Source: Branchiostoma belcheri
Lineage: Eukaryota > Chordata > Leptocardii > Amphioxiformes > Branchiostomatidae
Length of the DNA: 64,000 nucleotides
Assembly: GCF_001625305.1 (NCBI RefSeq)
Contig: NW_017803909.1
Span: 1,799,541 to 1,863,540 of the forward strand
Reading direction: 5' to 3'
Shown here: positions 1 to 10,312 of the stretch, one piece after another
How the letters are laid out: each line of letters begins with the position of its first letter
Numbering within the stretch: the stretch's first letter is position 1
The notes under the pieces: model-generated
Databases searched by the model: none
Told to the model about the DNA's origin: nothing
The model's input: the letters and a program-made list of their open reading frames with translations, nothing else
Translations under genes and position numbers: made by a program

Positions 1-950
1 AATGATTGTTGTCAAGTTTTTCGTATTTCTTTCCGTAATTCAAATTCCTGTAAAGTTTATACAGCCAATGTCTGTTGCAAAGGACGCTGGGATATGTTGA
101 CCAGCAGTTGGCGTCTAAATGATTGGGCGCCTATTTTGTTTTCTTCGTTTAGAATGCTAGTATTTCCTCAGACGTTTGTTATGTCTTACACTTGTAATCC
201 CCCTGTGTTGATTAACAACGTAAGAACCAGTAATGCAATGTATGTATATTTTCAATATAAAGTTGATATAAATAAGATATAAATGTTGATTTGCTTTGTT
301 GTTTGTGGCGCAAGTTGGGCGAGTAAGCCAAGCCGACTCCAACGAATTTGTACGTCAGGTAGCATATTGTCCAAGAACGCGTGTGTGCGTTTTCTTCTAA
401 TTTCTTTTACACAATATAGATGTGAATACCAACGCAGGGCACATGAATAAAATCTGCTCTACCTTAGCCCCATTTTTGTTGTGTTTTCTGGCTATTTGTT
501 GGCGTCCCGTATGCACGGGCGCCATCTTGTTTTTTTACGATATGCGTAGATCGAAGTTACAGACTAGGTTTAACCGCTAATTTCCCTGTTTTAGAATATA
601 AATGATAGTATTTCATTCTCCATAGCTATTACTGAGTATTTTGGAGTTTATTTGGAATTATCCAGGTGCATGTAGTGCTGGCGCTTTCTCCGAGTTCCAT
701 GTTCCCAGTTTTCTGTAAATCGAATGAATTTTCTGTAAAAGAAGAACATCGAAGAACATCAATTTGCGATCTTTTTCTAATCTATAACTGATCAAGAACA
801 TTATACAGCTGATCTATATTTACCAATGTAGTTCTGTAGATGGAGTACAAGTGAACACAACATCGGTAAATGTCTGCCGAAGTTCCGATCAGTAGAGAGC
901 CGTGCGCGGCCCCGGGTAAGTCTGGAAAGCTTCGCACGTATATGGTTACC

Positions 951-1053
951 GTACGTGTGCGCGACCCAGCGTAAGATCGACGATATTCGAACGAAAGGGT
1001 TGCCTATTGTACGTTTGCGCGGCCCAGCGTAGGGACGACGATATTCGCACGAA
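951..1053. repeat. Two-copy GC-rich tandem repeat, about 58 bp period
   Basis: A unit starting GTACGTGTGCGCGACCCAGC at 951 recurs as GTACGTTTGCGCGGCCCAGC at 1009. Both are followed by a CGACGATATTCG-type core and end in ACGAA. About 60 bp downstream, around 1081-1150, lie further short repeated motifs (GAAACTCGC twice, and the near-palindrome around CCTAGG at 1114). The nature of the unit is unknown. Confidence 0.7.
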
Positions 1054-2078
1054 TAGAGTAGTCTGCGCGCCCCCGCTCTCAGGTGAAGAAACTCGCAGCC
1101 TGCGACTTTCGTCCCCTAGGACGACGAAACTCGCTGTGCGATTCTCTGCAAATCGCATACGATTACATACCTCCTGGCGCGTCCTAACGTGTGAGGGGTA
1201 ATCCAGACCCCTTCAAGACCTCTGACGCCACTCCTCATGCATATTCATGTTATCAGTTTTCCACTAATTACCCTAGGGGTGAGGCTTGCCGCATTGCTCA
1301 TTTCTAAAAGGACAAAAATCTTGAAAAAGAAGTAATGCGTCACTCTCATCATGAATTAAAAAGGGAATTGCGCGCATGCAATACTAAGTTGTTATACCAA
1401 GGATCACGAGGCGGAAGCTAAGTTGTTCTCGCTACACCCGCCTTGCTACGCCTCAAGTCATAGGCAAACTTATATTTGACAAATAAAAATAAAATGAAAC
1501 ATAATTACGCCTTTCTGCTCTTCTTGCACTTGAATATGTAAGAAGGCAAGATGGACAGAACCAATGAAACAGTAAAGTGAGTCTATTTCTAGAGCGATCA
1601 TTCAATCTGTCAGGTCTGCTTTTGACTAGTTCATAATTGGGTGTGGAAATAGTTTTGTCTCGGCTAAGCCAGATAATCCCCGAGACAAAAGACGGAGATT
1701 TTCCCCAGATTTCTTGTGCAAGCTCTCTCCGCTGGGTGCTAAACAAAACCCTGCAACAAGTGTCCTTTCAAGGAAAAAGAGGGAAACCAGCTTGAACCAT
1801 GCTTGAACCGAAGAAAGATAGAAAACTAGTCCGCCGCGTGAATGTCTAAACTTTTCATTCACGGTCGTGATTTTTAAAAAAGAAAATTGTTACTTTAGTC
1901 TGTCGATCTTTCCTGTGAAAAGAAAAGACAGGGAATTGTGAAGGAGGTGCCACAAGATCCACAAATTACAGCACTTCAAACAGGCTGGCAGATTAGCGAG
2001 GACGGCCCAGATTAAACGGAACGTCGCGGGGGACACAAACAAAGGCGACAATCCGGTCCGTCGGCGCATGGGTAATAA

Positions 2079-2298
2079 GTGCCGGGGCCATGGCGGATAC
2101 CAAGCGCGCCGTGGTACGGGAGTTTTACCGGCGTTTCTGACCGAAAGAAAACGAGATGTAGCCACTTCTGCGAACTTTCCAAACGAAACCAGACAGCGGA
2201 GATATCCGAGTGCCCGTTGGATTTGCGTTTTGCTGGAATACCGTCCCCAGAAGATGACCCGGAGGACCTTTGTGTGAAAAACGTCGTCTGCAGGATAG
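2079..2298 (+). other. Exon-like open stretch, unassigned
   Basis: An open frame starting at ATG 2079 runs into a good donor-like site (ATAG|GTAGGT) at 2298/2299 in a GC-rich island. The peptide includes RFAGIPSPEDDPED, which vaguely recalls the RRM-like part of non-LTR retrotransposon ORF1 proteins, but this is weak. Spliced to the FoxH exon at 5182 it would not keep the forkhead frame. It is therefore at most a 5'UTR exon, a decayed LINE fragment or a chance frame. Confidence 0.2.
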
Positions 2299-5233
2299 GT
2301 AGGTCATGTCATAAATATTTTGTTCCCATGTGCGGCGTTGTTCCGCTTTCTGTACAACTTTTACTGCTGCTGATTCCACCAAGCTTACGTAGCATAGTTA
2401 ACGCAGGCGGATACCTCATACTCTACATAGTTTATTCCTCGCTCAAGTTTACGAAGATACATTCAGATAGAACGCATATGGTTTTATTTCCCGTGTGCCC
2501 AGCTGTCCGTGATGGGAGGCCGGTTTAGTTTACAACCATGTTTATCATACGGCCGTCTGGTAGACTTGTCAATCAAACTTGTCTTATACATTCGCCTTCT
2601 ATAACTTTGCTTTAAGGTCTTGTCTACTTTTGTGTGTGAGAATTTCTGATGTGATAAGTTTAGAACAGTATAAAATGCTCATGAACATCCAGGTTCGAGT
2701 GGACTGCTCGTCGCTTCGTGTATTCCCAGTGGGGCGGTATTGAAATCGAGGAACCGTGAATACCTCTCCTCCTTTCTTGTGCAAATGTTGTGATTTTTGC
2801 ACATTTGTGTAAGTGGACACTCGGGACAGATAAGAAATATCCGTATAAAATGGGGAATGTGCCAGATAACATACTCCAAGGCAAAGCTGTTGGTAGTTGA
2901 TCGTTTGTAAAGTTGTCTGATCGGCGAATAAGATCGTACTTTGTAAGGAGTCTCTTTCATGGCCACCTTTGCTGTTGTTGGCTTGGCAGGTATGTTTGAA
3001 CTTGTTCATTTTCCTCGAACATCATACTAGTACATGGCAGGACAAGACACAAGACAGTAATTGGTAATTTGAAAATGAATAGCCAACCCCCGGGATGCAA
3101 AATAGCTCCAAACCAAGCCAAGCGCCGGGCCCATTCACAGCTCGCTAGGCCAAGCCGAGCACCTAACATCCACGCCAAGAAATGACAATCACAACAATTC
3201 AATTTCTCATGTTGTCTTGGCACCAATCAACGTCTATTCTTTGCTTTCATTGTGGCTGCAAAAAGGACGCCACATTATGCATGTTGGAAGTAGCTAAAGC
3301 AGGGTTCTCTGGCTCGAATGTTCAGAAGCGTCCAGTGTTAGCCACAGCGCGGTCGCATGCAACATGGTGTCAGAAAGGTGGGGTCTCTTATTCCTTTGCC
3401 GCTCGATGTGTAGTAATTTGTATGTGTAATGGTCAATTAGTACATTACTTGACAATGCCATGACTGTCGTTCTGATCAGTGAAGTCATTCATTATTACAT
3501 TCTCGATGTGTACTAGTTGGACAAATTTTGAAAGGTGGAATTTTCGTGTTGTTTTTTGGACATAATCTGGTTGACATGGAGTGAAACTTCCTTCTTCTGG
3601 CATACTTGTGTTATTTGGTCCGTAAACTCTTATTGTTTGGCATTATTGTGTGCCATTGAAGATTTTACATTGTACTGTGTCATTGCGTTTGGATTATCCT
3701 GTTCAAGGAGCATAAACTCCTAGGCCTGTCGGAGAATATTACAAGTATTTTGTTTCAGTATTTGATTCTTCAAGGGAGATCTTTCCGTTGTCATTGATCG
3801 TGCTATTTTACGAAAATTTCTTAGTATGAAATGTTATAGATCCATTACACACACATGATTACAGACTTGTACAATATACGTTTGGTGGTCCGTTTCGCGC
3901 AATGTTTTCGAAGTTCAGAACAGTAAGTGGCCTTCCTCATTAGTTTGGCACCCCATTAGCAATTAGCCGTCAATCGGCAAATATTTAAACACAAGGTCGA
4001 TTGAGGATTCCGCAAATCCCACGTTAATCCTTTTTGTCTTCACTAAGGGCTAGTTAGGGTCAAGGAACTGACCATTTATAAGTGTCCTTTTAAAAAACTT
4101 ATGGTGGTCTCATGATTTGATTAGATACGTTTGATACGTGCAAGTTGACGGACACGTATTACAGTTCTGAGTTGTCTGCGTTCGTAAATTGAATCACGAT
4201 AAAACACGTTTTGCGAGTCATGAAATGTGTAATTTTGAATCGGTTTTCGTATCAATGAAGCAAGTCATTGGTTGAAGGTACTAAGTTACAATGTAAGTTC
4301 AAATTCTCGTTACAATGTATAAAGTATATTATAGATCTAAGTGTAAAGACAATTTTTGTGTGTTTGGGCATGGTTTGGGGAAATTGGATTCAGTAATAAA
4401 TGGCCATACGATCTACGTTTTCTCAGAACTTGAAGCCAGTGTTGAGAGATTCAGAAGACAGGGCGGATGGACAAATATTTACGGACAAGCCCTATTGGGG
4501 TTTTGTGAAAACCTCACCTAAGCTTTTGTCAACGGTTTGTAGATAGCCGGCTTAGGTGGTTTGTACAGTTTCGAGTGTCCGGAGAGGGCGATAGAGTGTG
4601 TATAAGAGCTTTCGGGAAGATAATGTGTTTGTATGCGATGTTAGGCTGGGTTTTGTTTCTCAATATATATATATTGTATATCAAGTGTATAGTGGTCAAA
4701 AATTTCTCCTAGGTTTATATGTACATTTTTTCCGTAAACTTGTTGCTCGTCCATCACCATTAGTCATGTTAGTGACGTTTCTAGTGTTGTTGTAATAATC
4801 CCCATGATCCCCTGCGCGCTCCAGGGATTTGCGCCATGTCATAGACCAGATGGATGACTAGTGTTTGATTCCAATGGAAGAAAATCCATTGCATTTCAAG
4901 AGTACAAATCTTGTTGAAAGGAATGTACTCTTTTCTACCGTTTCCCTATATCAAAGCACGATCAATATATGAACTCTTTTTTGCAGGTTCATGCCCGAAC
5001 AGATACATGATATCGAACAATGAGTACAGAATGTAATGATATAAAACTATATGCTAACATGAAGTTCTACGGTCTACTCATCTAACTTACTATCTTAACT
5101 AATAATATATCACTGTGAATTTGAATCCAAAAGTTTTATTTGTTGCTTGAACTTATGATGTTTTTTTCTACCATTCTACAGTCTCCCAGCCGATGCTGAC
5201 CTCCAGGGCTCCACCCCTCCCTGCCTCACCAGG

Positions 5234-7172
5234 ATGGACTCTCCCACCAGCCAGCCGCCCAGTAAGCGCCCGCGGGTCGGGACAGACACCGACTCCTCCG
5301 AGACGGCCTCCTCGGGGAAGCGCGCGTCCCTCCCCACCAAGAGGAAAAAGAACACGGCGAACGTGAGGTGGAAGAACTACCGGCGGACGGACGAGGTGGA
5401 GGGGAAGAGGAAGTACCAGCGCTACCCCAAACCGCCCTACTCCTATCTGGCTCTGGTCGTCATGGCCATACAGAACGCACCGGAGAAGAAACTGCCACTG
5501 AAGGAGATCCACGAGGCACTTAAGGTGTGTACGATTTTAAATTGTCTACATCAGATTCACTTATCATGTCTATCATTGAAGGGGCGAATATATTAACTGA
5601 AAGATTTCTAATGAATCCCTATAAAAGATATCAAACTCAATAGTTGTAACGGCACCCGGGCCTACCCTACACTTGTTCAAGTTGTTGAATATTAAATTCC
5701 ATTTGTCTTATAGGTAAATTGATGGGTAAAACAATGCACGAATTGTTCTTTTACGTGCCTAATGATGCATCGAGACTTACGTTACACTATATACTAGTAC
5801 GTCAAGATATGCGTAGTTCAGCCTTGCCCTGGCTGGGATGTATTTTCTGAACTAAACCATCCACTATTATCAGTTCCTCGAGGCATGATACTTGCTTTAT
5901 CATGTAGACTACCAAATGCCGGAATACAAAGCACTAACCACTGCCCCTCCTCCTCCCTTACAGAAAATGTACCCGTTCTTCCGCGGTGACTACACTGGCT
6001 GGAAGGACTCCGTGCGACACAACCTGTCCACCTACAAGTGTTTCTACAAGGTGCCGAAGGATCCCAGCCGCCCGTTCGCCAAGGGGAACTACTGGGCCGT
6101 GCACGACGACAAGGTTCCGAAGGACGCCCTGAAGAAACAGGACAGTTCCAGCGAGCGAGATGGCGAGGCCGACTACGAGACTCCCGGGTCTGTGTGCACG
6201 ACTAGTTCGGAAGACTCTGGAAACCTCGCGGGCAGTGAGAGCCCCGCGTCCGAGGTGTCCTCCCTGCAAAGTCCCTTCGCCATAGACTCTATCCTACACG
6301 CGGCGGGACCGAGCGAGACTGCCACGAGCGGAGGGGCGAGGCCGAGAATCTCGCCGAAGAAATTCCAGGACACTGCGGTGCAATGTGGAGGTGACGACGA
6401 CTCGTCAGATTCTGATTCCGACTTGGATGTGGACGATTTCGTGGGAACGGCGATCAGGACTTCGACGCCGTCGGGGACCGTACCGACGCAGACCGCCGCC
6501 GAGAGGCTATCCTCCAGTACCTGTCCCCCGCGGCACCCGGTCGTACCGTTCTCACAGTACAGGCGGTCTCCCTGTTTCTTCCCGCCGTACAACACCGCTA
6601 CAAGCTCCAGTTCGAGCTCGCTGTCCTCCAGTGAGTACGAGTGTCACCAGCCCAACGCGCCTGCCTTTCCCTCCAGAAGGTACGGCGACAGAGACTTCCT
6701 GGCTACCGGCGCCAGGGCCTACCCGAACTTCCACAGTCTCCTGCCCGCCAGTAACGACAGAATCCCCGCTCCCAACGCCAACATCTTCCCCGAGAACAGA
6801 TTCTCCGGCGCCACCCCCGTGCGGAGTGCCAGTCCCTTCCCGCAGGACAGATACCCCTCCCCGAACAGAACACTTAGCGGGTCCGAGGACAGACCGTCGC
6901 CGGCTAGTCGGGACTACCAGAGACTGCCCCACCAGGCGTACCCCGCTAACCCGCCCTTGCCGAGGTACGACGTGGTGGACCCCGAGCCGTTCTACCGTCC
7001 GACCGGCCAGCAGATGTTCAACTACGACAAACTCTTGTCCGTGGTTCCGCCCAACAAGAGTGTTCTGGACTTGATGTGTTACAACCAGCCCATCCCCTTC
7101 TCCAACCTGAGACCGAACTACCCCTCGTACTTCCCGCCGCCGCCTCCCCCACCCCCGAACTTCAGATACTGA
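5234..7172 (+). CDS. FoxH: FoxH forkhead transcription factor (FoxH1/FAST type)
   Basis: Coding exons are 5234-5524 and 5964-7172 (stop TGA), joined at phase 0 with clean GT (5525) and AG (5963) sites, giving 499 residues. ATG 5234 has an A at -3 and G at +4. The exon itself opens at 5182 after a pyrimidine-rich acceptor, so a 5' exon is expected. The forkhead domain covers residues about 66-157: KPPYSYLAL at 66-74, and recognition helix [11 protein letters not shown] at 109-119. The preceding [13 protein letters not shown] context and the acidic, Ser/Pro-rich tail are typical of FoxH1. PPNKSVLDL at 459-467 is the Smad-interaction motif found in FoxH1 and Mixer-type cofactors, and the protein ends in a polyproline run. 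Basic stretches at 29-39 could serve nuclear import. By family knowledge FoxH binds DNA with activated Smad2/3-Smad4 downstream of Nodal/Activin. The intron splits the forkhead domain after the second helix. Confidence 0.94.
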
Positions 7173-7528
7173 TTTTAAGTGTCCTTACATTGTAATATGC
7201 AAACGTTCTGTTGTAATTGTATCGAAAGAGTTACACAAGTTGCAGTTTCACTGAAAACCTGTAAAGAGACTCTCCAATGCATATGTTTCTTTAAGGAACT
7301 TGTATTTGCCCAAATGATTGTCATGTCATCGTTACGGATTCCCGATGTAGTATATATATTTTTCGCCTCTTCGTTTACACTTTGCACATTGTTTGTTTAC
7401 CTTTGCACTTTTGATTTTCCAGTTATTTTTACAGTACAAGTCAACCATAAGTATAATGGTCTATGAGTTCATATGAAACGCACACAAAGTTGCTGCTACT
7501 GTTCGTTATGTATAGTAGACAATCCTTT

Positions 7529-7536
7529 TGTAAATA
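7529..7536 (+). promoter_or_regulatory. Pumilio-type element in FoxH 3'UTR
   Basis: TGTAAATA matches the Pumilio consensus UGUANAUA exactly and lies in the inferred FoxH 3'UTR on the sense strand. Function is inferred only from the match. Confidence 0.4.
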
Positions 7537-7628
7537 TGTGCCTCTAGTGCCTCTACTGAAAATAAGATAGAAACTGTACAGCGACATTTTCTATATTTAT
7601 CCAAGTTTTAAGGTGGCGACACTTGTCG

Positions 7629-7634
7629 AATAAA
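7629..7634 (+). terminator. FoxH: FoxH polyadenylation signal AATAAA
   Basis: Canonical AATAAA about 457 bases after the FoxH stop, followed by a GT/T-rich downstream element at about 7641-7670. It is the only canonical hexamer in this 3' region. Confidence 0.75.
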
Positions 7635-7973
7635 AGTTTGTTTTTCAATTTTTTTGCGTTGTTGTCTTTTTATTTATTACTAGTATCCTTTCGAATGAAA
7701 GTTAACGTTACGTATATGTCCGTTGGTTCAAGAGAATAATGCCAAAACGATTTGGTTTGAGCATGTTTATTTCAAAAGAACATGATTGAATGGCATTCAG
7801 TATTGAAAAATAGCAACACGGCGAATTAAGTTTAGAACTCCCCTAGCACAAGTTAGTCCTTGTCATTAAGTTTTCCTCCCGCATATAAGAAACTCGCTAA
7901 ACTTAGATAGATCCTAACTTAGATAAACTAAACGATAGATTCTAAGACAAGACCAGTGTCCTTCGTTCGTATG

Positions 7974-8177
7974 TTACCCCCTCCTCGCCTCTACAAGGCT
8001 TGGGGAGGCGACTGGAAAGAGTAGAAATCAGCCAAATAGAGAGATATACGAAGAGATAAGCATGCATAGAGTGCGGCGAACTGTTCTCTCAACGGACAAA
8101 CTCCCTTGGCATGCTTATCTCTATATTTGGCCGATTTCTAGCCGCCTCCCCAAGCCTGGTGGAGGCTAACCCCCTCC
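7974..8177. mobile_element. Fold-back (MITE-like) element with short flanking direct repeats
   Basis: The left arm (about 7987-8068) and right arm (about 8109-8166) are imperfect inverted copies; GGCTTGGGGAGGCG pairs with CGCCTCCCCAAGCC, and AGATAAGCATGC with GCATGCTTATCT. The structure is flanked by T[T/A]ACCCCCTCC at 7974-7984 and 8167-8177, a probable 11-bp target-site duplication with one mismatch. There is no transposase frame. It lies between FoxH and the TATA box of the next gene. Confidence 0.7.
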
Positions 8178-8236
8178 AACGGAATGGGACGGTCTGGCAA
8201 TATTTTGACCCCTGGCTTCCGAACTTGACTCAGCTG

Positions 8237-8245
8237 TATATAAAG
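8237..8245 (+). promoter_or_regulatory. TATA box of the ATP-grasp gene
   Basis: TATATAAAG is a canonical TATA box. It lies about 30 bases before a region that ends in a strong donor (GGCAG|GTGAGT, 8312/8313), consistent with transcription starting near 8265-8275. Confidence 0.6.
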
Positions 8246-8267
8246 CTTGTCCAGTGGGAGAACATTT

Positions 8268-8312
8268 CCTGTCTAGTTTACTACCACAGAACCAAGTGTT
8301 ACTCCTCGGCAG
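8268..8312 (+). other. Probable noncoding first exon of the ATP-grasp gene
   Basis: A strong donor site at 8313 follows the TATA box, and the next acceptor (TTGCATTTTC|AG) ends at 8732. Joining the two in the frame of the coding exon meets a TAG at 8274-8276 with no ATG between, so this exon would be 5'UTR and translation would start at 8751. The left boundary is estimated from the TATA box. Confidence 0.5.
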
Positions 8313-8552
8313 GTGAGTATTATTTGCTCATGTGCATGCTGTAATGGTAATTGCAGTCAGTGATGCACATCACGTTCTTATTTGACCGTGTAATAGCCGT
8401 GGCGTGTGTGTGTCTGTGGGTGGGTGTCTTTTTAGATGCAGGCATGCATGACTGTGGTATCTGGTGGTGTATGATTTTATATTAGGTCAACGGAACGTAA
8501 GGTTTACAAACTAGTAAGTACATGATATTTTACTAGTGTCAATTCCAACTTA

Positions 8553-8580
8553 AAATAAACAAACAAACAAACAAGCAAAC
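8553..8580. repeat. (AAAC)n microsatellite
   Basis: Short AAAC tandem run with one G interruption, in the inferred first intron of the ATP-grasp gene. Confidence 0.85.
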
Positions 8581-8676
8581 ATGGTTCCCATGCGTGTTCC
8601 AAGAACCGTTTCTCCGTTCGCCTAGTAGTCATAAATCAGACGGCTTTATAGAATACTAACACTACTCGTAACTCTG

Positions 8677-8715
8677 ATTACTCATTGATATGCTATACAC
8701 ATATCAATGAGTAAT
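8677..8715. repeat. Perfect 16-bp inverted repeat beside a splice acceptor
   Basis: ATTACTCATTGATATG (8677-8692) is the exact reverse complement of 8700-8715, separated by 7 bases. It ends 17 bases before the first base of the coding exon at 8733. Confidence 0.85.
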
Positions 8716-8750
8716 TGATGTTGCATTTTCAGTTCCGGTCTCAGAAAAAG

Positions 8751-10071
8751 ATGTCCAGACTTAAGAAGACACTGATGATTTCGGTTTTACCGTTTCCGGA
8801 TACGGTAAGACGTGACATGAGTGTGAAATACGGAGACCATGAGTTCCTCTGGGTTCCCATTCTGCATGACGTGAACACAGACAAGTTTCCCGACCTGTTG
8901 GAGTACACAGACATGCTGAAGGACATCGTGAGGCGGGAACAGGTGACCGGGATGGTCAGCCGGCTGGATCTGGAGACTCTGGTTCACGCCGCGCTGTCTG
9001 AAGAGTTCCCTCACATCCCAGGCCCCACGGCGGAGTCCTGCTTCTTGGCAATCCACAAGTTCTACAGCCGGACTATTCTTGATCCCAACCCGATTCCTTG
9101 CGAGGCTCTAGACCTTGACTCGCCGACGTTAGAAGCAGACGCCTACCTTGCTCTGGAGAGGGTGGGACTACCGGCTTTTCTAAAACCCGGCCTTGGCACC
9201 GGTTCAGAAGCCGTCTGTAAGATCAGCAAGAAAGCAGACCTCCTACCCGCAGTTTTGAGAATGAAGGCGATCCTTACAGAGACAAAGTTCAACCCATATA
9301 ATCCAAACATCCACAAGTTACGTAACTTCCTCGCGCGTTACCTTGATACGAGGAAGTACCCACTGGCCTTACGTCAAGTCATTGTCCTTGAAAAGTACGT
9401 CAATGTTAAGACGAAGGTCACGGTGGACGGCTACGTCCACGATGGGAAAGTGGAGCACCTTCTCACTACCGAGTCAGTATATTGGCCCTCCAGGTGGGAC
9501 AATGCTGTTGGGCATTACCATCCCTGTAGGGCCACCACTCAGGTGAAGGATGACATTCGTAAAAGCCTTTGTAGAAGTTGTGGAAAGAATGGTGGCTTCG
9601 GGTTTTGACAACCAAGTGTTACACGGCGAGTTTTTCGTGAAGTCTTCTGGCGAAGTTTCCCTGATAGAGGTGAACGTGGGACGTTTGGGGTTGAGTCACC
9701 TACACGCGTGCTTGAGCCAGGGTGATCCTTTTAGGCTGCAACTCCAGCTTGTGTCGGGAGAGGACGTGGTTCCTCTACAGGTGAGCGAACGCCCGGTGTT
9801 TATCGGATACATCGTTCCCTTTTCCTCCGGACCTGCCAAAGATTACATAGACTTCGACCAGGTAGACGAAATCTCGCGTGAACAAGGAGTTCGCGTCATT
9901 GCCAAAGTTGGTAAGAAAGACCGCATCACGATGCTAGGCCAGGGCGGCGGACTGGGGGACTATGTGGCCAGGGTGGTGATAGAGGGGCTCAGTTATGAGG
10001 ACTCCATGGAAAAGTTTCAACTATGCAGCAAGAGGATTCTTAAGAAACGAGAGTGGTACGCATGGTTGTAG
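8751..10071 (+). CDS. ATP-grasp ligase-like protein, frame interrupted once
   Basis: The exon opens at 8733 and ATG 8751 has an A at -3. The frame runs to about 9560, then shifts by one base and continues to TAG at 10069-10071. Allowing for the shift the product would be about 439 residues. The change falls between 9547 and 9570, most simply one extra A in the AAAA run at 9561-9564. Ligase features: KPGLGTGS at about 145-152 (ATP-binding loop), an acidic metal-binding segment with SLIEVNVG at about 303-310, and a C-terminal part resembling the tail of carnosine-synthase/L-amino-acid-ligase proteins. The likely chemistry is ATP-dependent C-N ligation through an acyl phosphate; the substrate is unknown. 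No other stop interrupts some 1.3 kb, so a sequencing error, a null allele or a very young pseudogene are all possible. It is convergent with the sialyltransferase gene at 10313, 241 bases away. Confidence 0.75.
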
Positions 10072-10110
10072 CATATTTCCTTCTTGACCAAACTATGCTG
10101 TACATGTATA

Positions 10111-10116
10111 ATTAAA
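10111..10116 (+). terminator. ATTAAA polyadenylation signal of the ATP-grasp gene
   Basis: ATTAAA, the commonest variant hexamer, 40 bases after the stop codon. It lies inside the short gap before the convergent sialyltransferase gene, so the two 3' ends may be very close. Confidence 0.5.
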
Positions 10117-10312
10117 GATTATATTCAACCAGCTACTATTGCAATATATATAACAGTTATATGCTTTAGTCAATGGCTTAGCGCTGCAATCACGTACATA
10201 GATGACCTGTGATCAAGTCACGATTAATACTTTGAAGTACAAGTTATACATATGTTTATACTACTAAAACTACTGTATCGCACATTGTACACTTATATTC
10301 ATGACCCAAGGA

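Larger units (their letters stand above)
1..5181. other. FoxH upstream region, no convincing gene
   Basis: No open frame here resembles a known protein, and the short frames have no coherent splice structure. The stretch is AT-rich apart from a GC-rich island at about 895-1200, which contains a short tandem repeat, and a second one at about 1990-2300. The FoxH acceptor at 5180-5181 implies at least one upstream exon somewhere here or beyond the window, but it could not be placed. Confidence 0.6.
7173..7660 (+). other. FoxH: FoxH 3'UTR
   Basis: AT-rich tract from the FoxH stop codon to just past a canonical AATAAA hexamer. It holds one Pumilio-type element and no convincing coding frame. The 3' end is inferred from the poly(A) signal and the T-rich stretch that follows. 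Confidence 0.6.

Noticed and set aside
6385-7074. 229-codon plus-strand frame and long minus-strand frames inside FoxH exon 2
   Set aside because: Low-complexity Pro/Thr/Arg translations of the GC-rich FoxH coding sequence in other frames.
8111-8344. 77-codon frame before the ATP-grasp gene as its first coding exon
   Set aside because: Spliced at 8312 to 8733 this frame meets a stop after a few codons, and it starts inside a fold-back arm; the exon is better read as 5'UTR.
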